Assembly (NCBI GenBank): GCA_028679075.1
Contig: JAJRCF010000026.1
Location: forward strand, 1 to 37,275
Reading direction: 5' to 3'
From: Methanoregula sp.
GTDB lineage: Archaea; Halobacteriota; Methanomicrobia; Methanomicrobiales; Methanospirillaceae
DNA length: 37,275 nucleotides
Under the pieces are notes generated by a model. That model saw only the letters and a program-made list of their open reading frames with translations, was not told where the DNA came from and ran no database searches. Positions 15,488 through 22,314 of the stretch are shown here, piece by piece (positions within the stretch are counted from its first letter, which is position 1; each line of letters opens with the position of its first letter). The position numbers and the translations under genes were made by a program.

Positions 15488-16399
15488 ATGACCATCATGC
15501 GCCATGACCCGGACCACCGGCACTGTAACCATGTCGATCCCGGACGGGAACTGATCCACGTTGACTGCGCAAGCCACGTTTATCCTGACGGGAGCGTCGG
15601 GATCCACGAGATGTGCTTCCACGTAATGAAGGATGAGATCGTTGCTTTGTGCGGGCCAAACGGATCGGGCAAATCCACGCTGATCGAGCACCTGAATGGC
15701 CTCCTCCTTCCTTCAGAGGGAGACATCGTGATCAATGGCCGGTCGATCGCGCGGGGTGAACGTGCCGATCTCTGGAAAGAAGTGGGAGTCGTATTCCAGC
15801 GCTCGGAAGACCAGCTCTTTGCCCCCACGGTTCTCGATGACGTGATGTTCGGGCCCCTGAACCTGGGACTGTCACCGGAAGAGGCAAAAACGGAAGCCAT
15901 GAAGGCGCTCGAAGCGGTTGGTGCCGCAGACCTTGTCCACAAACTCCCCAACTACCTGAGCGGGGGGCAGAAACGCCTGGTCTCCATTGCCGGCATCCTC
16001 GCCATGAAGCCGCGGATCATGGCGCTGGACGAACCCACATCAGACCTCGATCCTGTCCACAGCGCGATGATCGAGCGGCTGATCCTTGAATTCAAGAAAC
16101 GGTTCGGCATCAGCGTGGTGATTGCAACCCACGACCTCGAACTCGCAGCCCGTATTGCCGACCGGGTCTGCCTTGTCAGGAACGGCGCCATCTATGCTGA
16201 AGGCAGCCCGCGGGAAGTATTTTACGATACCGCGCTCATCGAAGAGGCAGGGCTGAAACTGCCGGACACGGTGATGACCTGGCTCGAATATTGCCGGGGG
16301 ACAGGGATGGCCTCAAAAGAACAACCCCTCACAAGGACGGAACTGGTTGCGCAGTTGGAGAGATCTGCGGGTCAAGGGGGCCGGAAAAGTTTGGACTGA
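15488..16399 (+). CDS. cbiO: ECF-type cobalt/nickel transporter ATPase CbiO
   Basis: This 303-residue ABC ATPase energises metal uptake. Walker A is GPNGSGKST (residues 56-64), the Q-loop is VVFQRSEDQLF (Q104), the signature is LSGGQ (157-161), Walker B ends in ALDEPTSDLD (179-188), and the switch His is in IATHDLEL. The FQRSEDQLFAPTV stretch is characteristic of CbiO-type ATPases. The first 30 residues are unusually rich in His and Cys (HDPDHRHCNH and further His/Cys), which could bind metal; this is an inference. Its TGA stop lies at the centre of the second predicted operator. It is translated from an ATG 3 bp after cbiQ. Confidence 0.95.
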   Translation: MTIMRHDPDHRHCNHVDPGRELIHVDCASHVYPDGSVGIHEMCFHVMKDEIVALCGPNGSGKSTLIEHLNGLLLPSEGDIVINGRSIARGERADLWKEVGVVFQRSEDQLFAPTVLDDVMFGPLNLGLSPEEAKTEAMKALEAVGAADLVHKLPNYLSGGQKRLVSIAGILAMKPRIMALDEPTSDLDPVHSAMIERLILEFKKRFGISVVIATHDLELAARIADRVCLVRNGAIYAEGSPREVFYDTALIEEAGLKLPDTVMTWLEYCRGTGMASKEQPLTRTELVAQLERSAGQGGRKSLD

Positions 16400-16410
16400 G
16401 TCCAAATTTT
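16386..16410. promoter_or_regulatory. Predicted operator 2 before cbiM (12-bp arms, overlaps cbiO stop)
   Basis: Core TTTGGAC-TGA-GTCCAAA (16390-16406) is a perfect palindrome. Extension by an A-run on the left and a T-run on the right gives arms of 12 positions with one mismatch. The central TGA is the cbiO stop codon. A TATA-like TTTTTATG (16419-16426) follows, about 60 bp before the cbiM ATG. The near match to the element before the regulator gene argues for an operator. A hairpin followed by Ts could also act as a weak terminator for cbiO, which I cannot exclude. Confidence 0.7.
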
Positions 16411-16483
16411 TCATTATGTTTTTATGCTCCCCTCAATAATGGATGATCATACAACCCGTTGCGGGATTTAGAAGAGATCCATC

Positions 16484-17134
16484 ATGGCACACATTCATCT
16501 TGAAGACGGATCGTTCACGCTCGTGTGGGTGCTTATCTGGTGGATCATTGCCCTTGTATGTATCGGGGCTGCGCTCTGGTTCCTGCGGTCGCAGGGCCAG
16601 GATAACCAGAAGCGGATCACGATCGCCGCGTTTATCACCGCAGCGGCATTTGCCATATTCCAGATCAATATCCCCCTCTTTGGCGGCGTGCACCTGAACC
16701 TGACGCCGCTGATTGGTATCCTGGCAGGACCGGTCCTTGGCACCCTTGTCGTCCTCGTCATCAATATCCTTTCCGCGGCGATCGGCCACGGGGGCTGGGG
16801 GCTGGTCGGGGCGAACGTACTGGTGAACCTGAGTGAAGTTGTGGTTGCTTACCTTATCTTCCGGGGGTTACGCGGCCTGATCCCGGACCTCTTCTCCCGG
16901 GCAGGGATTGCCACCTTTGCCGGGCTCTTCTGCGGCAACCTCATGATGGTGGCAATCATCCTCATCTCCGGTATCCAGGGGGTCACCCAGTCGTCCTCCC
17001 AAATCCTGGCCGGCCTCACCCTCATCATGGCGGTGAACATGGGCGTCGCCGTCATCGAGGCCATCATCACCGGCCTCGTCGTGCAGTACATTGGAAAAAT
17101 CCGGCCCGACATCCTTGGGGAGAACCGCTCATGA
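16484..17134 (+). CDS. cbiM: Cobalt/nickel ECF transporter substrate-capture subunit CbiM/NikM-like
   Basis: The 216-residue polytopic membrane protein is the S component that selects Co2+ or Ni2+. Family members begin with a short metal-binding N-terminus around MHIxDG; here it is MAHIHLEDGSF, with His at residues 3 and 5 as candidate ligands. Hydrophobic helices cover about 12-35, 45-64, 70-100, 106-126, 140-165 and 172-200. NINIxxFGGVHLN-like sequence (residues about 65-75) and GHGGWGLVGANV (about 100-112) match the CbiM family. It has its own putative promoter and operator and overlaps cbiN by 4 bp. Whether cobalt or nickel is the main substrate is open; both are needed for methanogenesis. 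Confidence 0.88.
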   Translation: MAHIHLEDGSFTLVWVLIWWIIALVCIGAALWFLRSQGQDNQKRITIAAFITAAAFAIFQINIPLFGGVHLNLTPLIGILAGPVLGTLVVLVINILSAAIGHGGWGLVGANVLVNLSEVVVAYLIFRGLRGLIPDLFSRAGIATFAGLFCGNLMMVAIILISGIQGVTQSSSQILAGLTLIMAVNMGVAVIEAIITGLVVQYIGKIRPDILGENRS

Positions 17135-17412
17135 AGGACGTAGTGCGAGATAAGAGAGGGCTTATCATCTTCTGCCTGATCGCCATCATCGTACTCATCG
17201 GCGCTTTCGCCGCATACGCTGCAACAGGGCCGATGGGCATCGAAGAGCGGTTCAATGCTGCTGCCGGCATCAGCACGGGCGAGGCCGGAGAAGAGGCGAG
17301 TGGTGGAGGCCCTGGCGGGTTCTCCGTTGAAGGCAACAGGATATTGTACATGCTGGTGCTCGCGGTGCTTGCGGCACTATGTATTGCAGCATACCGGCAT
17401 TATCAATTGTAA
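17131..17412 (+). CDS. cbiN: Cobalt/nickel transporter accessory subunit CbiN-like
   Basis: The 93-residue protein has the CbiN/NikN layout: helix 1 at about residues 10-31, an extracytoplasmic loop of about 40 residues, and helix 2 at about 70-88. CbiN helps CbiM load metal. The loop is Gly/Glu/Ala rich (STGEAGEEASGGGPGG) and weakly conserved, so assignment rests mostly on size, topology and the 4-bp overlap with cbiM. It is the last gene of the uptake cluster. A run of nine Ts at 17432-17440 follows. Confidence 0.8.
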   Translation: MKDVVRDKRGLIIFCLIAIIVLIGAFAAYAATGPMGIEERFNAAAGISTGEAGEEASGGGPGGFSVEGNRILYMLVLAVLAALCIAAYRHYQL

Positions 17413-17431
17413 AACGGCAAAACGGCACTCG

Positions 17432-17440
17432 TTTTTTTTT
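17432..17440 (+). terminator. T-run terminator after cbiN
   Basis: Nine consecutive Ts lie 20-28 bp after the cbiN stop, between the convergent genes cbiN and mtaB. Archaeal polymerase terminates on such U-tracts without needing a hairpin. Confidence 0.6.
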
Positions 17441-17448
17441 ACCAGGGT

Positions 17449-18750
17449 TCAGAAGACCCGTTCCCCGATGAAAAAATACTTCCGGTCCTTTTTAAGGACG
17501 ACACGTCCCTCGTATCCGCACGGCAGGTCTTCGTTGATGACAATGCCCTGGTACATGGGAGAGCGGGCCATGACCGATCCTTTCCTGACCGTTTCAGTGA
17601 CGATAAACGGGACCTCTTTTCCAAGGCAGGCCGAGTTTACGTCGGCATACACTTCTTCGGCACAGGCAAGCAGGAGCCGCGACCGGTCCTTCTTGACCGA
17701 GTCGGGGAAGTCTTTCTCTTTTGACAGGGAGGTGAACGGGCGGCAGGAATACCGGGTCACATTCACCTTGTTTGGCCGGGTACGGCGGACGAGTTCAAGC
17801 GAGGCCGAAAAGGCCTCATCGGTTTCACCACAGAAACCAACGATCATGTCGGTCGCAACGGTGATATCCGGGAACCTTCTCCGGAACGCGGCAACGATCT
17901 CGCAGAAGTCTTCCACGGTATATCGTCTCCCCATCCGTTCCAATACCTCGTCTGATCCGGACTGGACCGGCAGGTGAATGAATTTGAATATCCGCTCCCC
18001 GGAAAAGGCGTCGACAATCCCATCGAGATCCTCAATCACGGTTGCCGGGTTCATCATACCAACCCGTATGCGATAATTCCCGGGTACGTCTCCCGCACCG
18101 GTGAGCAGGCCGGCAAGCGAATGCCCGGTATCCTGCCCGTAGGAGCTCACATCCTGCGCAGTGAACTGGATCTCCACTGCTCCGGCTGCGGTAAAGGCCC
18201 GGACCTGCTGCAGGATCTCTTCCTTCTGGAAACTGCGTAACGGCCCGCGGGCAAAGCGGGTGATGCAGTACGTGCAGGCGCCGTTACATCCCTGCGCAAT
18301 CTGGACGATCCCGACACTCCCCCCCGTCACGGTCCCGACATCGCGGTACCATTCCCGTATGGCATCCGGCGGGATTATGACAGGATCGCAGACGGAAAGG
18401 ATCGCCTCCCGCTGGACTGCCGGCATACAGCCGGTGACATAGAGCTCGCGGTCGCTCAGCGCAGAGAGCCGGCGCAGCATCCTCCGCTCCGTGGGCCCGA
18501 CCACCGTACAGGTATTGACAATGACAGCATCGGCGTCGTCCGGTGAATCCGCCAGCGTGCACCCCCGGTGTCTGAGGACCTCGGTTAACTTGGCAGAATC
18601 CCCGAAGTTATACCGGCACCCGTAGGTCTCGATGAAGACCCGCCGGTTACAGAGTGCCGCCAGGGTTTCCCCTGCGGAGGCATCACCGCAACCGGTTTCA
18701 CTGCCATGCAGGGTATTGCGCTTGCTCGTTTCAGGGATTGTCGGTTTCAT
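17449..18750 (-). CDS. tRNA t6A37 methylthiotransferase (radical SAM, archaeal MtaB/CDKAL1 type)
   Basis: This 433-residue enzyme adds a methylthio group to t6A37 of tRNAs reading ANN codons. The N-terminal UPF0004 domain has three cysteines for one 4Fe-4S cluster (C45, C81, C108, within ETYGC, NTCTV and TGCMP). The radical SAM cluster is CNGACTYC (C155, C159, C162). Then come IQFTAQDVSSYGQD and IHLPVQSGSDEVLERMGR, family landmarks. A C-terminal TRAM domain covers about 370-433 (VPFIVTETVRKGS, GRVVLKKDRKYFFIGE). It diverges from nadX; the AT-rich GTATATACAC at about 18782-18791 could serve both promoters. The start at 18750 leaves about 35 variable residues before the conserved domain. Confidence 0.93.
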   Translation of the reverse strand: MKPTIPETSKRNTLHGSETGCGDASAGETLAALCNRRVFIETYGCRYNFGDSAKLTEVLRHRGCTLADSPDDADAVIVNTCTVVGPTERRMLRRLSALSDRELYVTGCMPAVQREAILSVCDPVIIPPDAIREWYRDVGTVTGGSVGIVQIAQGCNGACTYCITRFARGPLRSFQKEEILQQVRAFTAAGAVEIQFTAQDVSSYGQDTGHSLAGLLTGAGDVPGNYRIRVGMMNPATVIEDLDGIVDAFSGERIFKFIHLPVQSGSDEVLERMGRRYTVEDFCEIVAAFRRRFPDITVATDMIVGFCGETDEAFSASLELVRRTRPNKVNVTRYSCRPFTSLSKEKDFPDSVKKDRSRLLLACAEEVYADVNSACLGKEVPFIVTETVRKGSVMARSPMYQGIVINEDLPCGYEGRVVLKKDRKYFFIGERVF

Positions 18751-18845
18751 GGGATATGCTGCCCGAAAATGCCAGGTTCACGGTATATACACTATGTTAT
18801 TTCTGAACACAACACTTAACCGATTGCACCCATAACCTGTTTACC

Positions 18846-19604
18846 ATGATGAGGATCGGACTGCTTGGCTGCGGTAACATCGGGCATATCATTGCACGTC
18901 ATGCCGGCAGTTTCACGATCTCCGCAGTTTTCGATCAGGTCGCTGCACGGGCGGACGAGATCGCATCGATCTCCGGCGCAACCGTGTACCATGACTTTGA
19001 CTCCTTTATCAGTGCTGATTTCGATATCGTTGTAGAAGCGGCCTCGGTCAGCGCGGTAAAACGGTACGCCCCCGAAGTCCTCTCCCACCATAAGGACATG
19101 GTGATCATGAGTGTCGGGGCCCTGACCGATGCAGGGTTCCGGGAATCAATCCGCACGAAGGCACGGGAGAACGGCAGGAAGATCTACATACCGAGCGGCG
19201 CGATCTTCGGCCTCGACAATCTTAAGATCGGCCGGATTTCGACGATAAAGAAGCTGCTCCTCCGGACCACGAAGAGCCCGGCGGCCCTTGGTATCGAGGC
19301 AAAAGAGCGCAAACAGATCTTTGCAGGCAAGGCCAACGAGTGCATCAAGGCCTATCCCAAGAATGTGAACGTCTCCGTTGCCATGAGCCTCGCGGCGGGA
19401 ATGGACACCGATGTCGAACTCTATGTCGACCCGTCGGTAAACCAGAATGTTCACGAACTCTTCATCGAAGGCGATTTTGGCGAGACCTACATCCGGGTGA
19501 CCAACATGCCCAGCCCGGACAATCCTGCAACCAGTTACCTTGCCGCACTCTCCGTCCTTTCGCTGCTGGAAAAGATCGAAGACCCGATCATTATCGGGAC
19601 ATGA
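18846..19604 (+). CDS. nadX: L-aspartate dehydrogenase
   Basis: The 252-residue NAD(P)-dependent enzyme oxidises L-aspartate to iminoaspartate, the first step of de novo NAD synthesis in organisms lacking aspartate oxidase. The dinucleotide-binding motif GLLGCGNIGHIIA begins at about residue 5. VVEAASVSAVKRYAPEVL follows, and the catalytic core IYIPSGAIFGLDNLK is at about 113-127. KNVNVSVAMSLAAG lies near residue 170, and the conserved end is NPATSYLAALSVLSLLE. Two ATGs in tandem (18846, 18849) are equally possible. nadC follows after 21 bp, so both are likely in one transcript. The middle-step gene nadA is not in the window. Confidence 0.95.
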   Translation: MMRIGLLGCGNIGHIIARHAGSFTISAVFDQVAARADEIASISGATVYHDFDSFISADFDIVVEAASVSAVKRYAPEVLSHHKDMVIMSVGALTDAGFRESIRTKARENGRKIYIPSGAIFGLDNLKIGRISTIKKLLLRTTKSPAALGIEAKERKQIFAGKANECIKAYPKNVNVSVAMSLAAGMDTDVELYVDPSVNQNVHELFIEGDFGETYIRVTNMPSPDNPATSYLAALSVLSLLEKIEDPIIIGT

Positions 19605-19625
19605 GGGCCAAACAGGGGAATACGT

Positions 19626-20459
19626 GTGACGGATCTCAACGAACTGTTACAATACCTTAAGGAAGATACTCCGGCCGGCGATGTCACCTCCGATGCGATC
19701 ATTCCTGATGTTCACTGCACCGCAGTGATCCGGACAGAACAGGACGGGGTCCTTGCCGGTGTTGAGGAAGCCGCTGCACTCTTCTCTCATTTCGGGACCG
19801 TTATCACCTCCCGGAAAAACGATGGGGACAGCGTGAAGAGCGGGGATGTGGTCCTGTCACTCTCCGGCAGGGCAAAGAAGGTCCTCCTCGTTGAACGGAC
19901 CGCCCTCAATATCATCGGGAGGATGAGTGGCATTGCCACCCGGACCGCAAAGATGGTGGCGATCGTAAGAACAGAAAACCCGTCCTGCCGGGTGGCGGGG
20001 ACCCGTAAGACCTGCCCCGGGTTCCGCAGGCTCGACAAGAAGGCGGTACAGATCGGGGGGGGTGACCCCCACCGCATGAACTTAAGCGACGGCATCCTGA
20101 TCAAGGACAATCACCTTGCGCTCGTGCCGCTCGAAGAGGCCCTGCGTGCGGCCCGGAACCATTCAGCGTATAAGAAAATTGAAGTCGAGGTCGAGTCTGC
20201 GGCTGACGCGGTAAAGGCCGCCGCTGCCGGAGCAGACATCATCATGCTCGACAACATGACACCTGCACAGGTACGGGAGTCCATCGCAGCCCTGAACGAG
20301 AAGGGGCTCCGGGACCGGGTCACTATCGAAATTTCCGGCGGGATTGATGAAGACACGCTCCGTGAATATGCAGCCTGCGGTGTCGATGTTATCAGCATGG
20401 GTGCACTCACGCATACCGTGAAAAATTTTTCCTTAAGCCTTGAGATCCAGCCGGTATAG
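19626..20459 (+). CDS. nadC: Nicotinate-nucleotide pyrophosphorylase (carboxylating)
   Basis: The 277-residue enzyme converts quinolinate plus PRPP to nicotinate mononucleotide with loss of CO2. Family motifs are present in order: EDTPAGDVTSDAI (substrate-binding start, about 13-25), LVERTALNIIGRMSGIAT (about 88-105), RVAGTRKTCPGFRRLDKKAV (about 121-140), GGGDPHRMNLSDGILIKDNH (about 143-162) and ADIIMLDNM near 206. ISGGID and VDVISMGALTHT lie near the end. The start codon is GTG at 19626. It uses TAG as its stop (20457-20459), so amber is an ordinary stop codon in this organism. Confidence 0.97.
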   Translation: MTDLNELLQYLKEDTPAGDVTSDAIIPDVHCTAVIRTEQDGVLAGVEEAAALFSHFGTVITSRKNDGDSVKSGDVVLSLSGRAKKVLLVERTALNIIGRMSGIATRTAKMVAIVRTENPSCRVAGTRKTCPGFRRLDKKAVQIGGGDPHRMNLSDGILIKDNHLALVPLEEALRAARNHSAYKKIEVEVESAADAVKAAAAGADIIMLDNMTPAQVRESIAALNEKGLRDRVTIEISGGIDEDTLREYAACGVDVISMGALTHTVKNFSLSLEIQPV

Positions 20460-20597
20460 GCGGGGATGGAATAATCTCTTTTAACCAGTGGCTTTTCGTG
20501 AGTTCATCCATTTCTGAATACAGTTTTGGCCGGGCAAAAAGACCAGTGAAAAAGTTAATGACAGGATATCCCCAATGGGAGGCTGTGGGGAACTGGA

Positions 20598-21152
20598 ATG
20601 GCGGATGCAGAAATATCCGTTCCGGCAGCGGACGAGCACCCTGAGCTTATCGAACCTGATCCGGCGATTACCGAAGAGAAGCGGAAGCGCCGTGTCCGCG
20701 GTCTGATCGCCCTGCTGAAAGACAAGAACCTCAATTTCCGCTGGCATGCAGCGGAGATGCTGGGAACGGAACGGGACCCCGAGGCGGTTGGTTCCCTCAT
20801 CGAGGCCCTGAAAGACCCGTTCGTGGACGTCCAGTGGCTTGCTGCCAAATCGCTCGGGCAGATTGGCGACATACGGGCGCTCGGGCCTCTTCTCGATGCA
20901 GCGACATCGGACGACAAATGGCTGAGGGCCGGAGCCGCATGGGGCCTTGGCAAACTCAAAGACCCGCGGGCGGTTGACCGGCTCCTCGTCCTCTTAAAAG
21001 ACGGGAAAAAACGGGTGCGGAAAGAAGCGGCATGGGCCCTTGGTTCGATCGCTGACGGCCGGGCCAAAACCGGCCTGACTGAAGCCCTCAATGATCCTGA
21101 TGGCAATGTCCGGGATGCCGCAAAGAACGCGCTGTCGCTGATCAAAAGCTGA
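20598..21152 (+). CDS. HEAT-repeat (PBS lyase-type) protein
   Basis: The 184-residue protein consists of an acidic N-terminal stretch (about 1-30) and four or five 31-residue HEAT-like repeats. The repeating pattern is visible as LIALLKDKNLNFRWHAAEML, LIEALKDPFVDVQWLAAKSL, LLDAATSDDKWLRAGAAWGL, LLVLLKDGKKRVRKEAAWAL and LTEALNDPDGNVRDAAKNAL. Such repeats form a protein-binding solenoid; archaeal members are usually called PBS lyase HEAT domain proteins, though the lyase role does not apply here. No partner is evident. It stands alone after nadC with a 138-bp gap. Function is not assignable from sequence. Confidence 0.88.
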   Translation: MADAEISVPAADEHPELIEPDPAITEEKRKRRVRGLIALLKDKNLNFRWHAAEMLGTERDPEAVGSLIEALKDPFVDVQWLAAKSLGQIGDIRALGPLLDAATSDDKWLRAGAAWGLGKLKDPRAVDRLLVLLKDGKKRVRKEAAWALGSIADGRAKTGLTEALNDPDGNVRDAAKNALSLIKS

Positions 21153-21258
21153 ACCGGTAATAACCGTACAATAAACGATCACAAAACCTGCTGATATCCT
21201 GTTACACTACCGGTCCCTTTTTTCCGGCCCCCTCCGGACAAGGACCACGAATACGCGA

Positions 21259-21630
21259 TCACGGGGTTGTCGTGATGCGAATATCCTCAAAAGAGCTGAT
21301 AACAACCTCCTTCTTTCCGCGATAGGTCTGGACAATCCCGTACACCAGGATCGTATCGCCTTTATGCACGACAAGGTCCTGCGCGGCCGTTGCCGGGACG
21401 AAGACCGTGGTGTTGTTTACCGTAAGGGCAAGGTGCCCGCCGTTCTCTATGAGCGTTGCCCGGCCAACCGTCCCTTCCACGATCACCAGTTCGCCATCCA
21501 TTGAATTTTCCGAGAACGGCCGGGCAAATGGTTGCTTCCCGATCATGCTGAGGACCGCATGAGCTGCGATAACCGTTACGGCAACTCCCACCAGCAGGAC
21601 CAGGGCAATGCGTTCCTGTCGCCAGAGCAT
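21259..21630 (-). CDS. Membrane-anchored OB-fold-like protein
   Basis: The 123-residue protein has one N-terminal membrane helix (about residues 8-30, ALVLLVGVAVTVIAAHAVL) and an extracytoplasmic beta-rich domain (about 45-123). Stretches such as LVIVEGTVGRATLIENGG, LALTVNNTTVFVP, LVVHKGDTILVYGIVQTYRG and KEVVISSFEDIRI follow the strand order of an OB-fold of the tRNA_anti-like type found in small archaeal exported proteins. Ligand unknown. It diverges from a winged-helix regulator. A TATA-like ATTTATAC lies about 20-27 bp upstream (around 21650-21657). The GTTAAC operator sits between both genes, so it may be co-regulated. Confidence 0.75.
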   Translation of the reverse strand: MLWRQERIALVLLVGVAVTVIAAHAVLSMIGKQPFARPFSENSMDGELVIVEGTVGRATLIENGGHLALTVNNTTVFVPATAAQDLVVHKGDTILVYGIVQTYRGKKEVVISSFEDIRITTTP

Positions 21631-21675
21631 ATCAGATTGTATAAAAACGGAAGTATAAATGATCGACAGGTTGAT

Positions 21676-21716
21676 ATGTTAACAGTGTTAACATTATTAC
21701 CATGCAAACGTTAACA
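21676..21716. promoter_or_regulatory. Palindromic operator with three GTTAAC sites
   Basis: A perfect palindrome with 9-bp arms, ATGTTAACA-G-TGTTAACAT, lies at 21676-21694. A third half-site, CGTTAACA, follows at 21709-21716 inside codons 3-5 of the winged-helix gene. GTTAAC starts are spaced 9 and 23 bp apart. The element is immediately before the ATG at 21702, where a leaderless promoter would be expected, so it is a strong candidate for autoregulation by one of the two following regulators. Which protein binds is inference. Confidence 0.7.
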
Positions 21717-21947
21717 CTACCCCCCTCATCGAGGACGGTATTCCAGATACTGGATACGGGCGGTGCGATGACCCACAAGGATCTCGTCCAGAAAAGCCAC
21801 CTCGCTCCAAGGACCGTGCGTTATGCCCTGAAGAAACTTAAGGAGCGCGGCCTCATCATCGAGAAGTTCAACTTCCGCGATGCACGCCAGATCATCTACC
21901 AGAACAAGACTGCCCAGACAACGAAGCCCCAGACAGCATCCGCATGA
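21702..21947 (+). CDS. Small winged-helix transcriptional regulator
   Basis: The 81-residue protein is nearly all DNA-binding domain. Residues 8-60 form a MarR/ArsR-like winged helix: VFQILDTGGAMTHKDLVQKS, then the recognition helix LAPRTVRYALKKLKERG and the wing LIIEKFNFRDARQIIYQ. The last 15 residues are Thr/Gln/Ala-rich and probably disordered. No ligand domain is attached. It overlaps the next regulator by 4 bp (ATGA), so the two are co-translated. The GTTAAC palindrome at its start suggests autorepression. No dedicated ribosome site is seen, consistent with a leaderless mRNA. Confidence 0.85.
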   Translation: MQTLTLPPSSRTVFQILDTGGAMTHKDLVQKSHLAPRTVRYALKKLKERGLIIEKFNFRDARQIIYQNKTAQTTKPQTASA

Positions 21948-22252
21948 CGAAACATTGCTGTACCCTGATGCACTGCGATACCATGGTCAGGAACCTCCTG
22001 CCCCCGATGAGGGCCGAGATGGTCGCCCGGCTGGTGCAGAAGCAGGGACTGAGCCAGAGCGATGCCGCAAAACGGCTTGGCGTCACCCGGGCAGCAGTCT
22101 CCCAGTACATGAGCAGGAAACGGGGTGCAGGAGAGGTCGAGATTTCAACGGAAATGGATCTCATGATCGACAGATGGGCGCTTGCCGTAGTGACCGGAGA
22201 GAGCGACATCAACCTCTGCGATGTATGCCAGTGCGCAAAAAAGAACCATTGA
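21944..22252 (+). CDS. XRE-type HTH regulator with Cys-rich ends
   Basis: This 102-residue protein has an HTH at about 26-62: MVARLVQKQGLSQSDAAKRL followed by GVTRAAVSQYMSRKRGAG. That pattern belongs to an archaeal family of predicted regulators related to COG2522. Cysteines flank it: C5, C6 and C11 at the N-terminus, and C92, C95 and C97 (CDVCQC) at the C-terminus. They could bind an iron-sulfur cluster or zinc, making this a redox or metal sensor, which is inference from the Cys spacing. It is translationally coupled to the upstream winged-helix gene. M14 is an alternative start, but that would lose three of the cysteines. Confidence 0.83.
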   Translation: MTKHCCTLMHCDTMVRNLLPPMRAEMVARLVQKQGLSQSDAAKRLGVTRAAVSQYMSRKRGAGEVEISTEMDLMIDRWALAVVTGESDINLCDVCQCAKKNH

Positions 22253-22314
22253 ATTCCTGACTCTTTTCTCACGATCGCGTTTTCCTGTTGTTTTCTCAGG
22301 AGCGTTGCAGAGGC

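Noticed and set aside
16390..16410. cbiO-end palindrome as only an intrinsic terminator
   Set aside because: A near-identical element precedes the regulator gene where no transcript ends in that direction, so an operator explains both; a terminator side role is still possible.
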